From assembly GCF_035969385.1 (NCBI RefSeq), contig NZ_JAYKKJ010000007.1, positions 130,530-194,529 on the forward strand: 64,000 bases of DNA. Reading direction: 5' to 3'. Source of the stretch: SELP01 sp035969385 (lineage in GTDB: Bacteria; Pseudomonadota; Alphaproteobacteria; Rhodobacterales; Rhodobacteraceae). Of the stretch, positions 1 through 7,763 are shown piece after piece (within the stretch, counting starts at the first letter, position 1; the number at the start of each line of letters is the position of its first letter). The notes under the pieces are model-generated. The model was not told the DNA's origin. It saw only the letters and a list, made by a program, of their open reading frames with translations, and did not search any database. The position numbers and the translations under genes were made by a program.

Positions 1-508
1 GCCGACCCGTGGCTTTGCGCTTTGGGCACCCTTGGCCCGGACCGTCGAAACCACCGCAGGGCCGGTCGTTCTTCAGGTCCGGGGGCCAGACAGCGTGTTG
101 GTCTCGGTCGATGGGCTGGTGGTCGAGGCCCTGCGCGACCGGCTGGGTTGGACCTTTGACGGGGACCGGGCGGTGCCCTTCGCCCGCCACCCGTGCGGTG
201 TGACCCTGTTTGACGGGGTGGGCCGCGAGATCGGGTTGGTGGACCTATTGGACCGGGGCAGCGCCACAGGTGCGGGCGGCGATGCGGTTCTGGCCCCGAT
301 GCCGGGGCTGGTCACGGCCCTGTTCACCACCGTGGGCGCAGAGGTGAAGGAAGGCGACCGTCTGGCCACGCTGGAGGCGATGAAGATGGAACACACCCTG
401 CGCGCGCCCCGCGACGGTACCGTGGCCCGCATCGGGGCCGAACCCGGCGGGCAGGTGGAAGCCGGGGCGCCGATCGTGGTATTGGACCCCGAAGGAGAGG
501 TTACATGA
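1..508 (+). CDS. mccA: Methylcrotonyl-CoA carboxylase biotin-containing (alpha) subunit, C-terminal part
   Basis: This gene enters from the left edge; only its last ~168 residues are present, read in the frame of base 2. The C-terminal ~70 residues form a biotinyl domain with the signature EAMKMEH, the biotinylated lysine being codon 383-385. That domain carries carboxybiotin between biotin carboxylase and carboxyltransferase sites. Acetyl-, propionyl- and methylcrotonyl-CoA carboxylases share this motif. The call of methylcrotonyl-CoA carboxylase is inferred from the next genes, which encode the two following leucine-degradation steps (methylglutaconyl-CoA hydratase and HMG-CoA lyase). The stop overlaps the next start by 4 bases (ATGA), so the genes are probably translationally coupled. 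Confidence 0.85.
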   Translation, partial: PTRGFALWAPLARTVETTAGPVVLQVRGPDSVLVSVDGLVVEALRDRLGWTFDGDRAVPFARHPCGVTLFDGVGREIGLVDLLDRGSATGAGGDAVLAPMPGLVTALFTTVGAEVKEGDRLATLEAMKMEHTLRAPRDGTVARIGAEPGGQVEAGAPIVVLDPEGEVT

Positions 509-1182
509 TCCGTCTGCACCATTGTCATCAGACCCGGTCGATGCGGGTTCTTTGGCTGCTGAATGAACTGGAGGCGGACTTTGAACTGATGGTCTATCCC
601 TTCGACAAGACCTTGCGCTCTGACGCCTATCTGAGCCTCAGCCCGGCGGGCCGTGTCCCGGCGGTCGAGGTGGACGGCGAGGTGATGTTCGAAAGCCTTG
701 CCATCCTTGAATACCTGACCGAACGGTTCCCCGATGCGGGCCTTGGTCGCGACACCGGCGACCTTGACCGCGCCGACTTCCTGAACTGGTTGCATTTCGC
801 GGAAACCATCAGCCAGCATTGCGCCGCCCTGACCCAGCAGCACATCATGCTGTACGAGGATTACATGCGGTCTCCGCTGATCATGAAGCTGGAATCGAAA
901 CGCCTTGCCAACTGCCTGAAGGCGCTTGAGGGGCGGTTGTCGACCCCGGTCGAGAACCGGGACTACGTGTTGACCAGCGGGTTTTCGGTTGCGGATATTG
1001 CGCTGGGGCAGGCCGTTTATATGGCGCGGCACTTCGTCCGGCTGGACCCGTTCCCCGAGGTGGCGAAATGGTATGACCGGATCACCGACCGGCCTGCTTT
1101 CCGGGCCTCGATCCCCGATGGCAACGTGCCGCTGCTTTATGAGCAGGACTTTTACCCGCCATGGGAGGTGACAGGTGGCTGA
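505..1182 (+). CDS. Glutathione S-transferase family protein in the leucine-degradation operon
   Basis: The 225-residue protein has the two-domain GST layout: a thioredoxin-like N-terminal domain (about residues 1-80, with the glutathione-contacting ES pair in ESLAILEYL) and an all-helical C-terminal domain with the conserved SVAD helix-capping motif near residue 160. It lies between mccA and the HMG-CoA lyase gene, overlapping both, so it is co-transcribed with leucine catabolism. GST genes occur in this position in related Rhodobacterales, but the substrate is unknown. A role in handling a reactive acyl-CoA or aldehyde by-product is only a guess. The start is the ATG overlapping the mccA stop. 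Confidence 0.88.
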   Translation: MIRLHHCHQTRSMRVLWLLNELEADFELMVYPFDKTLRSDAYLSLSPAGRVPAVEVDGEVMFESLAILEYLTERFPDAGLGRDTGDLDRADFLNWLHFAETISQHCAALTQQHIMLYEDYMRSPLIMKLESKRLANCLKALEGRLSTPVENRDYVLTSGFSVADIALGQAVYMARHFVRLDPFPEVAKWYDRITDRPAFRASIPDGNVPLLYEQDFYPPWEVTGG

Positions 1183-2050
1183 CCGTATCCGGATCTACGA
1201 GGTCGGGCCGCGTGATGGCTTGCAGAACGAACCGGGCGTGATCCCCCTGGCCCGGCGGCTGGAGTTGATCCGGGCGCTGGTCGCGGCGGGCCTGCGCGAT
1301 ATCGAGGTGGGCAGTTTCGTCTCGCCCCGCTGGGTGCCGCAGATGGCGGGTAGCGCCGAGATTCTGGCGGGGGTCGATTATGCCAACGAGGTCAACTTCG
1401 CGGCCCTGATTCCGAACATGAAGGGGTGGGAGTCCTATTCCGAGGCCATCGCACCCCTGCCACGGATTCCGGGCGAGGTGGCGGTGTTCATCTCGGCCTC
1501 GGAAGGGTTCAGCCGGGCCAATCTGAACTGTTCTGTCGCCGAAAGCCTTGACCGGATCGCGCCGGTTGTGGATGCGGCGCGCGCGGCGGGGGTCACGGTG
1601 CGGGGCTATGTATCTTGCGTGACGGACTGCCCCTTTGACGGGCCGACCGACCCGGCGCTGGTGGCCCGCGCGGTGGCGGGCCTGCGGGCGTTGGCACCGA
1701 TGCAGGTCTCGCTGGGTGATACCATCGGCCGGGGCACGCCGGACAGCGTCAGCGCCATGCTGGACGCGGTTCTGGCGGTATGTGGGCCGGATGATCTGGC
1801 GGGGCATTTCCATGACACGACCGGGCTGGCGCTGGCCAATGTCGAGGTCGCGATCACGGCTGGCCTGCGCACCTTTGACAGTTCGGTGGCGGGGTTGGGC
1901 GGTTGCCCCTATGCGCCGGGCGCGCCGGGCAATCTGGACACCGGGGCACTGGTGGACCGCTGCGCGGCGCTGGGGTTTGAGACGGGCGTGGACCGGGCGG
2001 CACTGGACCGCGCCGCGGATATCGCACGGGGGCTAAGGGCGGCAGCATGA
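1175..2050 (+). CDS. mvaB: Hydroxymethylglutaryl-CoA lyase
   Basis: This 291-residue TIM-barrel enzyme cleaves 3-hydroxy-3-methylglutaryl-CoA to acetoacetate and acetyl-CoA, the last step of leucine degradation. The N-terminus has the family motif EVGPRDGLQNE with the catalytic Arg-Asp pair. GHFHDTTG supplies metal-ligand histidines, and GLGGCPYAPGA is the lyase signature with the active-site cysteine. The start is a GTG overlapping the GST stop by 8 bases, preceded by GGGAGGTG. The 3' end overlaps the next gene by 4 bases (ATGA). Length is normal for the family. Homocitrate synthase-type relatives lack the GGCPYAPGA signature. Confidence 0.95.
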   Translation: MADRIRIYEVGPRDGLQNEPGVIPLARRLELIRALVAAGLRDIEVGSFVSPRWVPQMAGSAEILAGVDYANEVNFAALIPNMKGWESYSEAIAPLPRIPGEVAVFISASEGFSRANLNCSVAESLDRIAPVVDAARAAGVTVRGYVSCVTDCPFDGPTDPALVARAVAGLRALAPMQVSLGDTIGRGTPDSVSAMLDAVLAVCGPDDLAGHFHDTTGLALANVEVAITAGLRTFDSSVAGLGGCPYAPGAPGNLDTGALVDRCAALGFETGVDRAALDRAADIARGLRAAA

Positions 2051-2835
2051 CGGAACAAACGATTTCGGTGTCGGTGGACGATCGGGGGGTGGCCCGGCTG
2101 ACCTTGACGCGGGCGGTCAAGCACAACGCCATGTCGGCGCAGATGATCGAAGAGCTGACGCAGGCCGCCAAACGGCTGGGCGCGGACCCGGCGGTGCGGG
2201 TGGTGGTTCTGGCCGCCGAGGGCGCCAGTTTTTGCGCCGGGGGCGATCTGGGCTGGATGCGCGACCAGATGCAGGCCGACGGGCCAACACGGGCGCGCGA
2301 GGCGACAAAGCTCGCGATGATGCTGAAGGCGATCAACGATTGCCCGAAACCTGTAATCGCACGGGTCCAGGGCAATGCCTTTGGCGGCGGGGTCGGCTTG
2401 ATGTCGGTGGCCGATGTGGCGGTGACGGTCGAGGGGGCGAAATTCGGGCTGACGGAAACCCGTTTGGGGCTGATTCCCGCGACCATCGGCCCCTATGTCG
2501 TTGCCCGCATGGGCGAGGCGATGGCCCGGCGGGTGTTCATGTCCGCCCGGATTTTCAACGCGGCCGAAGCGGTGACGCTTGGGTTGGCGGCACGCGCGGT
2601 CCCGGCCGAGGCGCTGGATGACGCGGTCGAGGCAGAGGTCGCGCCCTATCTGTCCTGCGCCCCCGGTGCGGTGGCCGAAGCCAAGCGGCTGGCGCTGTCG
2701 CTTGGCGGCGCCCCGGACGAGGCCACCATCGCCCGCAGCATCGACGCGCTGGTGACCCGCTGGGAAAGCGCCGAGGCCGAGGCGGGAATCGCGGCGTTCT
2801 TCGCCAAGACACCGGCGCCTTGGGTGCAGGGCTAG
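2047..2835 (+). CDS. liuC: Enoyl-CoA hydratase, probable methylglutaconyl-CoA hydratase
   Basis: A 262-residue crotonase-fold protein. The oxyanion-hole segments are visible as EGASFCAGGDL and GNAFGGGVGL, followed by ETRLGLIPATIGP, where family members carry the catalytic glutamate region. In this operon it most likely hydrates 3-methylglutaconyl-CoA to HMG-CoA for the upstream lyase. Crotonase sequence alone does not fix the substrate, so this rests on context. Its TAG stop lies inside a CTAG tetranucleotide that is the left target duplication of the inverted-repeat element immediately downstream, so the insertion left the protein intact. Confidence 0.88.
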   Translation: MTEQTISVSVDDRGVARLTLTRAVKHNAMSAQMIEELTQAAKRLGADPAVRVVVLAAEGASFCAGGDLGWMRDQMQADGPTRAREATKLAMMLKAINDCPKPVIARVQGNAFGGGVGLMSVADVAVTVEGAKFGLTETRLGLIPATIGPYVVARMGEAMARRVFMSARIFNAAEAVTLGLAARAVPAEALDDAVEAEVAPYLSCAPGAVAEAKRLALSLGGAPDEATIARSIDALVTRWESAEAEAGIAAFFAKTPAPWVQG

Positions 2836-3099
2836 GGCCTGTTGACATTCCCCACCTGCCGCCAGTTTCTGTCCAAAATTGCTCATCGCAAGGCATTTGA
2901 GTGCAGTCGTAGTGATCTACTTCAAGCTCAAATAACGCAGCGAGGGGCAATTTTGGCGAACCCCCGAAGGGGCGCGGCCCATTTTGCCCCTGCCATCGTT
3001 GATTTGCCCTGACGATCAACCAGATCGCTGCGGTCTAATCGCCTTGTCAGCGGCAAAATGGGTCTCGCGCTGGCGGCTCGTGGGGAGTGTCCACAGGCC
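2836..3099. mobile_element. Miniature inverted-repeat element (MITE), 264 bp, CTAG target duplication
   Basis: The element begins GGCCTGTTGACATTCCCCAC (2836-2855) and ends with a sequence (3080-3099) whose reverse complement is GGCCTGTGGACACTCCCCAC: terminal inverted repeats matching at 18 of 20 positions. Both ends are flanked by CTAG (2832-2835 and 3100-3103), as expected of a 4-bp target duplication. Inside are further inverted segments (CCAAAATTGC near 2873 and GCAATTTTGG near 2945) and no credible transposase. CTAG duplications and GGnCCTGTTGACA-like ends fit IS5-type elements, so this looks like a non-autonomous derivative. The family assignment is from memory. Confidence 0.75.
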
Positions 3100-3855
3100 C
3101 TAGAACACCGCCCGGCCTTCGATGCTGGCGAATTCGATCCGCGCCCGGCCCATTTCCTTGGCCCGGTATAGCGCGGCATCGGCAAGGGTCAGCATCTTTT
3201 CAATACTGTCGGCGGCCCGCACGGGCGTTGCCCCGACGGATAGGGTGATCTGCACCTCTGTCCCCTCCTTGGGAACCGCAATCCTGACCCCTTCGCAAAT
3301 GCGTTCACCCACCGCGCGGGCCATGTCCGGGGTTGCCTTGGGCAGGAAGACGGCGAATTCCTCGCCGCCAAAGCGGCCCACGATATCGCCGGACCGGACC
3401 AGTTTGCGCATACGTTCGGCAATTGCCTGCAAGCACAGGTCGCCGACAGCGTGGCCGTAGGTATCGTTGATCCGCTTGAAATGATCCGCATCAACCAGAA
3501 GAAGCGCGCCACCCTGCCCGTTGACCGATGCCAGAGAAGCCTTTTCAAGAAAGTCGCCGCGGTTCGACAGTCCCGTCAAAATGTCCGTCGCGGCCATATC
3601 TGCGAGTCGGCGTTGCAACTGGTATTGGTGGGACATGACAGACAGGGCGAAAACCACGAATGGCGCCGACACGATCACAGTAACTAAAACCTGGCTGTAG
3701 GGGTCAAACCCTGCCTCGGGTCGGACCGTGCGTTCCACTGTGACATTGACGAGGTTGATCGCCACTTCGAACATCAGCCACTTCAAAAGGAAATCGCCCC
3801 GTGACTTGGGCGCGACGCGGGTGACAATTCGATGCATCAGGCCAGACGAAGACAT
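3100..3855 (-). CDS. Membrane-anchored diguanylate cyclase (GGDEF domain)
   Basis: A 251-residue protein with two predicted membrane segments (about residues 22-42 and 55-75) followed by a GGDEF domain. The signature is GGEEF at residues 163-167, which is catalytically competent in this family, and the substrate region has DILTGLSNR and VDADHFKRIND. An RxxD inhibitory site (RSGD, 154-157) lies exactly five residues before GGEEF, so product inhibition by c-di-GMP is expected. No sensory domain beyond the short membrane part is visible. The TAG stop lies within the right CTAG duplication of the adjacent MITE. The gene points away from the nuo operon. Confidence 0.92.
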   Translation of the reverse strand: MSSSGLMHRIVTRVAPKSRGDFLLKWLMFEVAINLVNVTVERTVRPEAGFDPYSQVLVTVIVSAPFVVFALSVMSHQYQLQRRLADMAATDILTGLSNRGDFLEKASLASVNGQGGALLLVDADHFKRINDTYGHAVGDLCLQAIAERMRKLVRSGDIVGRFGGEEFAVFLPKATPDMARAVGERICEGVRIAVPKEGTEVQITLSVGATPVRAADSIEKMLTLADAALYRAKEMGRARIEFASIEGRAVF

Positions 3856-4006
3856 TGGTTCGGCTCGTATACCCGGTGGTGATCAGTTGCTTCAGAGTTC
3901 GGCCAAAACCCTTCACGAATTCCAAATTTCGCGGCCATGATGGTTTGCATTGGATTCAAACTGGCACGAAGAACCGAAAAAGCGGGCGCCAGCCCATCGC
4001 CTTCGG

Positions 4007-4035
4007 TTGACCCTCTACCGCCCGAAGGGTAAAGC
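4007..4035 (+). promoter_or_regulatory. Candidate sigma-70-type promoter upstream of nuoA
   Basis: The 247 bp between the diguanylate cyclase and nuoA are non-coding. TTGACC (4007-4012), a 17-bp spacer and TAAAGC (4030-4035) give a good -35 and a weak -10 about 70 bp before the nuoA start. This is the best candidate I can see for the complex I operon, but matches of this quality also arise by chance. Confidence 0.3.
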
Positions 4036-4102
4036 CTGACCAAGCCAACATGCGCCGGGCCGGTCTTGCGGCCCCGGGCGCGATGCGTGAAAGGACCCGG
4101 CC

Positions 4103-4468
4103 TTGGAAGATCTCCTGCGCGAATACCTTCCCATCATCATTTTTCTGGGACTTGCCATCGTTCTTGGCGTGATCCTGATCCTTGCCGCGGTCGTGCTGGC
4201 CGTGCGCAACCCGGACCCGGAAAAAGTGTCCGCCTATGAATGCGGGTTCAACGCCTTTGATGACGCCCGGATGAAGTTCGACGTGCGCTTCTACCTCGTG
4301 TCGATCCTGTTCATCATCTTCGACCTTGAAGTGGCCTTCCTGTTCCCATGGGCGGTGGCCTTCCAGGATATTTCGATGGTGGGCTTCTGGTCGATGATGG
4401 TGTTCCTGGCCGTGCTGACCATCGGCTTTGCCTATGAATGGAAGAAAGGGGCTCTCGAATGGGAGTGA
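4103..4468 (+). CDS. nuoA: NADH-quinone oxidoreductase subunit A
   Basis: This 121-residue subunit of the complex I membrane arm has three membrane helices (about residues 8-33, 62-82 and 90-112). The conserved loop after helix 1 contains EKVSAYECGFNAFDDAR, whose cysteine lies near the quinone site. The start is a TTG at 4103 preceded by AAAGGA; no ATG is available in a suitable place. It opens the operon nuoA-B-C-(sulfotransferase)-D-E-x-x-F. The last bases overlap the beginning of nuoB. Confidence 0.96.
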   Translation: MEDLLREYLPIIIFLGLAIVLGVILILAAVVLAVRNPDPEKVSAYECGFNAFDDARMKFDVRFYLVSILFIIFDLEVAFLFPWAVAFQDISMVGFWSMMVFLAVLTIGFAYEWKKGALEWE

Positions 4469-4992
4469 TGACCGGATCCAATACCGCGGGCGTCGACAAG
4501 GAAGTCGTCACCAGCGCGATCAATGCCGAGCTTCAGGACAAGGGGTTCATCGTCACCTCGACCGCCGACATCATCAACTGGGCGCGGACCGGGTCGCTGC
4601 ACTGGATGACCTTCGGCCTTGCCTGCTGCGCGGTCGAGATGATGCATACCTCGATGCCGCGCTACGACCTTGAGCGTTACGGCACCGCGCCGCGTGCGTC
4701 CCCGCGCCAGTCGGACCTGATGATCGTTGCGGGCACCCTGACGAACAAGATGGCCCCGGCGCTGCGCAAGGTTTACGACCAGATGCCGGAACCGCGTTAC
4801 GTGATCTCGATGGGGTCCTGCGCCAATGGCGGCGGCTATTATCACTACAGCTATTCCGTGGTGCGCGGCTGTGACCGGATCGTGCCGGTTGACGTCTACG
4901 TGCCCGGCTGCCCGCCGACGGCAGAGGCGCTGATGTATGGCATCCTGCAGCTGCAGCGGAAGATCCGCCGCACCGGCACCATCGTTCGCTAA
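4459..4992 (+). CDS. nuoB: NADH-quinone oxidoreductase subunit B
   Basis: A peripheral-arm subunit of 177 residues that carries the terminal 4Fe-4S cluster N2, which passes electrons to quinone. The four expected ligands are present: the adjacent pair C56-C57 in LACCAVEMM, C121 in GSCANGG and C151 in PGCPPT. I chose the ATG at 4459, which has AAAGG about 10 bp upstream. An ATG at 4468, overlapping the nuoA stop as TGATG, would shorten the protein by three residues and is also plausible. Confidence 0.96.
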   Translation: MGVMTGSNTAGVDKEVVTSAINAELQDKGFIVTSTADIINWARTGSLHWMTFGLACCAVEMMHTSMPRYDLERYGTAPRASPRQSDLMIVAGTLTNKMAPALRKVYDQMPEPRYVISMGSCANGGGYYHYSYSVVRGCDRIVPVDVYVPGCPPTAEALMYGILQLQRKIRRTGTIVR

Positions 4993-5002
4993 GGGGGCGC
5001 AT

Positions 5003-5614
5003 ATGTCTGATGCACTGAATGAACTGGGCGCCCTGCTTGAGCTGAAGCGCAAGGATTGCGTGCTGGGCTGGGAGGTCGCCTTTGGCGAACTGACCGTCGA
5101 TGTGGCCCCGTCCAACCTTGTGGCCTTTGTCGACTACATCAAGTCCGACAGCGCCTGCCAGTTTTCGTCGTTGGTGGATATCACGGCGGTGGACTACCCC
5201 GGCCGGGCCAAGCGGTTCGACGTGGTCTATCACTTCCTGTCGATGTACCAGAACCACCGGATCCGCCTGCGGGTGTCGATCGGGGAAGAGGAGATGGTCC
5301 CCTCGATCATCGAGGTGCACCCCAGCGCCAACTGGTTCGAACGTGAAGTCTTCGACATGTTCGGGATCATCTTCTCGGGCCACCCGGACCTGCGCCGCAT
5401 CCTGACCGACTATGGCTTCCGTGGCCATCCGCTGCGCAAGGATTTCCCGACCACCGGCTATACCGAGGTCCGCTATGACGAGGTGCAAAAGCGCGTCGTC
5501 TATGAACCGGTGAAACTGGTGCAGGAATATCGCCAGTTTGATTTCATGAGCCCGTGGGAAGGGGCGGAATACATCCTTCCGGGCGACGAAAAGACGGAAA
5601 AGGCCGGGAGCTGA
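5003..5614 (+). CDS. nuoC: NADH-quinone oxidoreductase subunit C (30 kDa)
   Basis: A 203-residue hydrophilic subunit that, with NuoD, forms the quinone-reaction module. The family signature is ERE(V/A)FDMFGI, seen as FEREVFDMFGIIF, followed by HPDLRRILTDYGF and GHPLRKDFP. NuoC and NuoD are separate genes here, unlike the fused form in enterobacteria. The ATG at 5003 follows GGGGGCGC ten bases after the nuoB stop. The next gene is not nuoD but a sulfotransferase starting 3 bases after the nuoC stop. Confidence 0.96.
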   Translation: MSDALNELGALLELKRKDCVLGWEVAFGELTVDVAPSNLVAFVDYIKSDSACQFSSLVDITAVDYPGRAKRFDVVYHFLSMYQNHRIRLRVSIGEEEMVPSIIEVHPSANWFEREVFDMFGIIFSGHPDLRRILTDYGFRGHPLRKDFPTTGYTEVRYDEVQKRVVYEPVKLVQEYRQFDFMSPWEGAEYILPGDEKTEKAGS

Positions 5615-5616
5615 GG

Positions 5617-6537
5617 GTGAGCGACCGGGCGGCCATAAACGCGGGCCCCGAGGGTGGGGCAGGGCAGGCGACGCTCCTTTTCGGTGTGGGCGCGACCAAG
5701 GCCGGCACCAGCTGGCTTTACCGCTTTCTGGCGTCCCATCCCGAATGCCACCTGCGCACGATCAAGGAATTGCATTTCTACGATACGCTGGATCGCGATA
5801 ACCTCGATTTCCAGTCCAGGCAGTTCCTGACCAAGCACGCGGCCCTTCTGGCCCGCCGCGAGCAGGTGCCCGCTGGCGATCCGCGCCGCCGCTACCTGCG
5901 CCGCCAGATTGCCGATCTTGAGGCCTATCTTCCGATTCTCGAAGCCGGGGATGAAGGCGGCTACCTGTCCTACCTGTCCGACGGGCGAGGGCAAAAGGGG
6001 CTGGTCGCGGATGTGACCCCCGCCTATTCGCTTCTGTCGGTCGAGCGTCTGAAATCCATGGCGTCGCTGGCACCGGTCACGCGCTTTGTCTACCTGATGC
6101 GCGATCCGGTTTCCCGGTTGTGGAGCCACGTGCGCATGATGGCCCACCGTGCCGCCAAGGCGGGGCAGAACCTGGCCAGTCACGCCGCGCGGATATTCGA
6201 CAATGCGATGTCCGGAAAGGCGCAGCATGTGACGGACCGGGGCGACTACGCGGGCGCGCTGGACCGGCTGGATGCGGCGCTGGACCCCAGGGCGCTGTTC
6301 CTTGGGTTCTACGAAGAACTGTTTTCCGAACAGGCCATCGCGCGTCTTTGCGCCTTTCTTGGCCTTGCCCCGGTGGAGGCCCGTTTCGACAAGCGGGTCC
6401 ACGAAGGGGTGAAGATTGAAATGACCGCTGACCAGCGGACCCGCGCAGCCGCCTATCTGCGGCCGCAATATGATTACGTCTTGGCCCGGATGGGCCGGCT
6501 TCCCGCCAAATGGGAAGCCAACTACGCAGGAGTATGA
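5617..6537 (+). CDS. PAPS-dependent sulfotransferase family protein embedded in the nuo operon
   Basis: A 306-residue protein with the hallmarks of sulfotransferases. A 5'-phosphosulfate-binding loop, GVGATKAGTSWLYRFL (about residues 23-38), sits at the N-terminus. A 3'-phosphate-binding segment, YLMRDPVSRLWSHVRMM, lies near residues 159-175. These enzymes transfer sulfate from PAPS to a hydroxyl or amine of a glycan, lipid or other small acceptor; the acceptor cannot be read from sequence. The GTG start lies 3 bases after the nuoC stop (GAGGGTG context), and the TGA stop lies 2 bases before the nuoD start, so the gene appears to be translated as part of the complex I transcript. No GC or codon-use anomaly was obvious by eye. 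Confidence 0.88.
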   Translation: MSDRAAINAGPEGGAGQATLLFGVGATKAGTSWLYRFLASHPECHLRTIKELHFYDTLDRDNLDFQSRQFLTKHAALLARREQVPAGDPRRRYLRRQIADLEAYLPILEAGDEGGYLSYLSDGRGQKGLVADVTPAYSLLSVERLKSMASLAPVTRFVYLMRDPVSRLWSHVRMMAHRAAKAGQNLASHAARIFDNAMSGKAQHVTDRGDYAGALDRLDAALDPRALFLGFYEELFSEQAIARLCAFLGLAPVEARFDKRVHEGVKIEMTADQRTRAAAYLRPQYDYVLARMGRLPAKWEANYAGV

Positions 6538-6539
6538 CG

Positions 6540-7763
6540 ATGATGGACGGCTCCAAGGGATTTGAAGACGCCGAAACCGGCGAACAGAAGATCCGCAACT
6601 TCAACATCAACTTCGGACCGCAGCACCCTGCGGCCCACGGGGTGTTGCGCCTTGTGCTGGAACTGGATGGCGAGATCGTGGAACGCTGCGACCCGCATAT
6701 CGGGCTTCTGCATCGCGGCACCGAAAAGCTGATGGAAAGCCGGACCTACCTGCAGAACCTGCCCTATTTTGACCGGCTGGATTACGTGGCCCCGATGAAC
6801 CAGGAGCACGCCTGGTGTCTGGCCATCGAAAAGCTGACCGGGACCGAGGTGCCGCGCCGCGCGTCGCTGATCCGGGTGCTCTATTCGGAAATCGGCCGGG
6901 TGCTGAACCACCTGCTGAACGTCACCACGCAGGCCATGGACGTCGGCGCGCTGACTCCGCCGCTGTGGGGCTTTGAAGAGCGTGAAAAGCTGATGATCTT
7001 CTACGAACGGGCCTGTGGCGCGCGCCTGCACGCGGCCTATTTCCGGCCCGGCGGCGTGCATCAGGACCTGCCCGATGCGCTGCTGAACGACATCGAGGAA
7101 TGGGCCCACGCCTTCCCCGCCGTTCTGGACGATATCGACGGGCTGCTGACCGAGAACCGCATCTTCAAACAGCGCAACGTCGATATCGGCGTCGTCACCG
7201 AACAGGAGATCCTCGATTGGGGGTTCTCGGGCGTGATGGTGCGCGGTTCGGGCCTTGCCTGGGACCTGCGCCGCGCCCAGCCCTATGAATGCTACGACGA
7301 ATTCGACTTCAAAGTGCCGGTGGGCAAGAACGGCGACTGCTATGACCGTTACCTCGTCCGTATGGAAGAGATGCGCCAGTCGACCAGCATAATCCTGCAA
7401 GCCATCGAAAAGCTGCGCGCCCCCGAAGGGCAGGGCGACGTCATGGCCCGCGGCAAGATCACCCCGCCGAAACGGGGCGACATGAAGACCTCGATGGAAG
7501 CGCTGATCCATCACTTCAAACTGTACACCGAAGGGTTCCACGTCCCCGCGGGCGAGGTCTATGCCGCTGTCGAGGCCCCCAAGGGCGAATTCGGCGTCTA
7601 CCTTGTCGCCGACGGGACCAACAAACCCTACCGCGCCAAACTGCGTGCCCCCGGATACCTGCACCTTCAGGCCATGGACCACGTCGCCTCTGGCCACCAA
7701 CTTGCCGACGTCGCCGCCATCATCGGCACAATGGACGTCGTTTTTGGAGAGATTGACCGCTAA
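6540..7763 (+). CDS. nuoD: NADH-quinone oxidoreductase subunit D (49 kDa)
   Basis: A 407-residue peripheral subunit, related to hydrogenase large subunits, that forms the quinone-binding cavity with NuoB. FGPQHPAAHGVLR near the N-terminus and HIGLLHRGTEKL are the conserved 49-kDa motifs; the C-terminus ends VFGEIDR. Three in-frame ATGs occur at 6534, 6540 and 6543. I chose 6540 because the AGGAG at 6528-6532 is then about 7 bases upstream. The stop TAA shares one base with the nuoE start (TAATG). Confidence 0.96.
   Translation: MMDGSKGFEDAETGEQKIRNFNINFGPQHPAAHGVLRLVLELDGEIVERCDPHIGLLHRGTEKLMESRTYLQNLPYFDRLDYVAPMNQEHAWCLAIEKLTGTEVPRRASLIRVLYSEIGRVLNHLLNVTTQAMDVGALTPPLWGFEEREKLMIFYERACGARLHAAYFRPGGVHQDLPDALLNDIEEWAHAFPAVLDDIDGLLTENRIFKQRNVDIGVVTEQEILDWGFSGVMVRGSGLAWDLRRAQPYECYDEFDFKVPVGKNGDCYDRYLVRMEEMRQSTSIILQAIEKLRAPEGQGDVMARGKITPPKRGDMKTSMEALIHHFKLYTEGFHVPAGEVYAAVEAPKGEFGVYLVADGTNKPYRAKLRAPGYLHLQAMDHVASGHQLADVAAIIGTMDVVFGEIDR

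Noticed and set aside
2928..3185. Open frames within the MITE as a possible transposase
   Set aside because: They are short, lack any DDE-type motif and run across the element boundaries into neighbouring genes.
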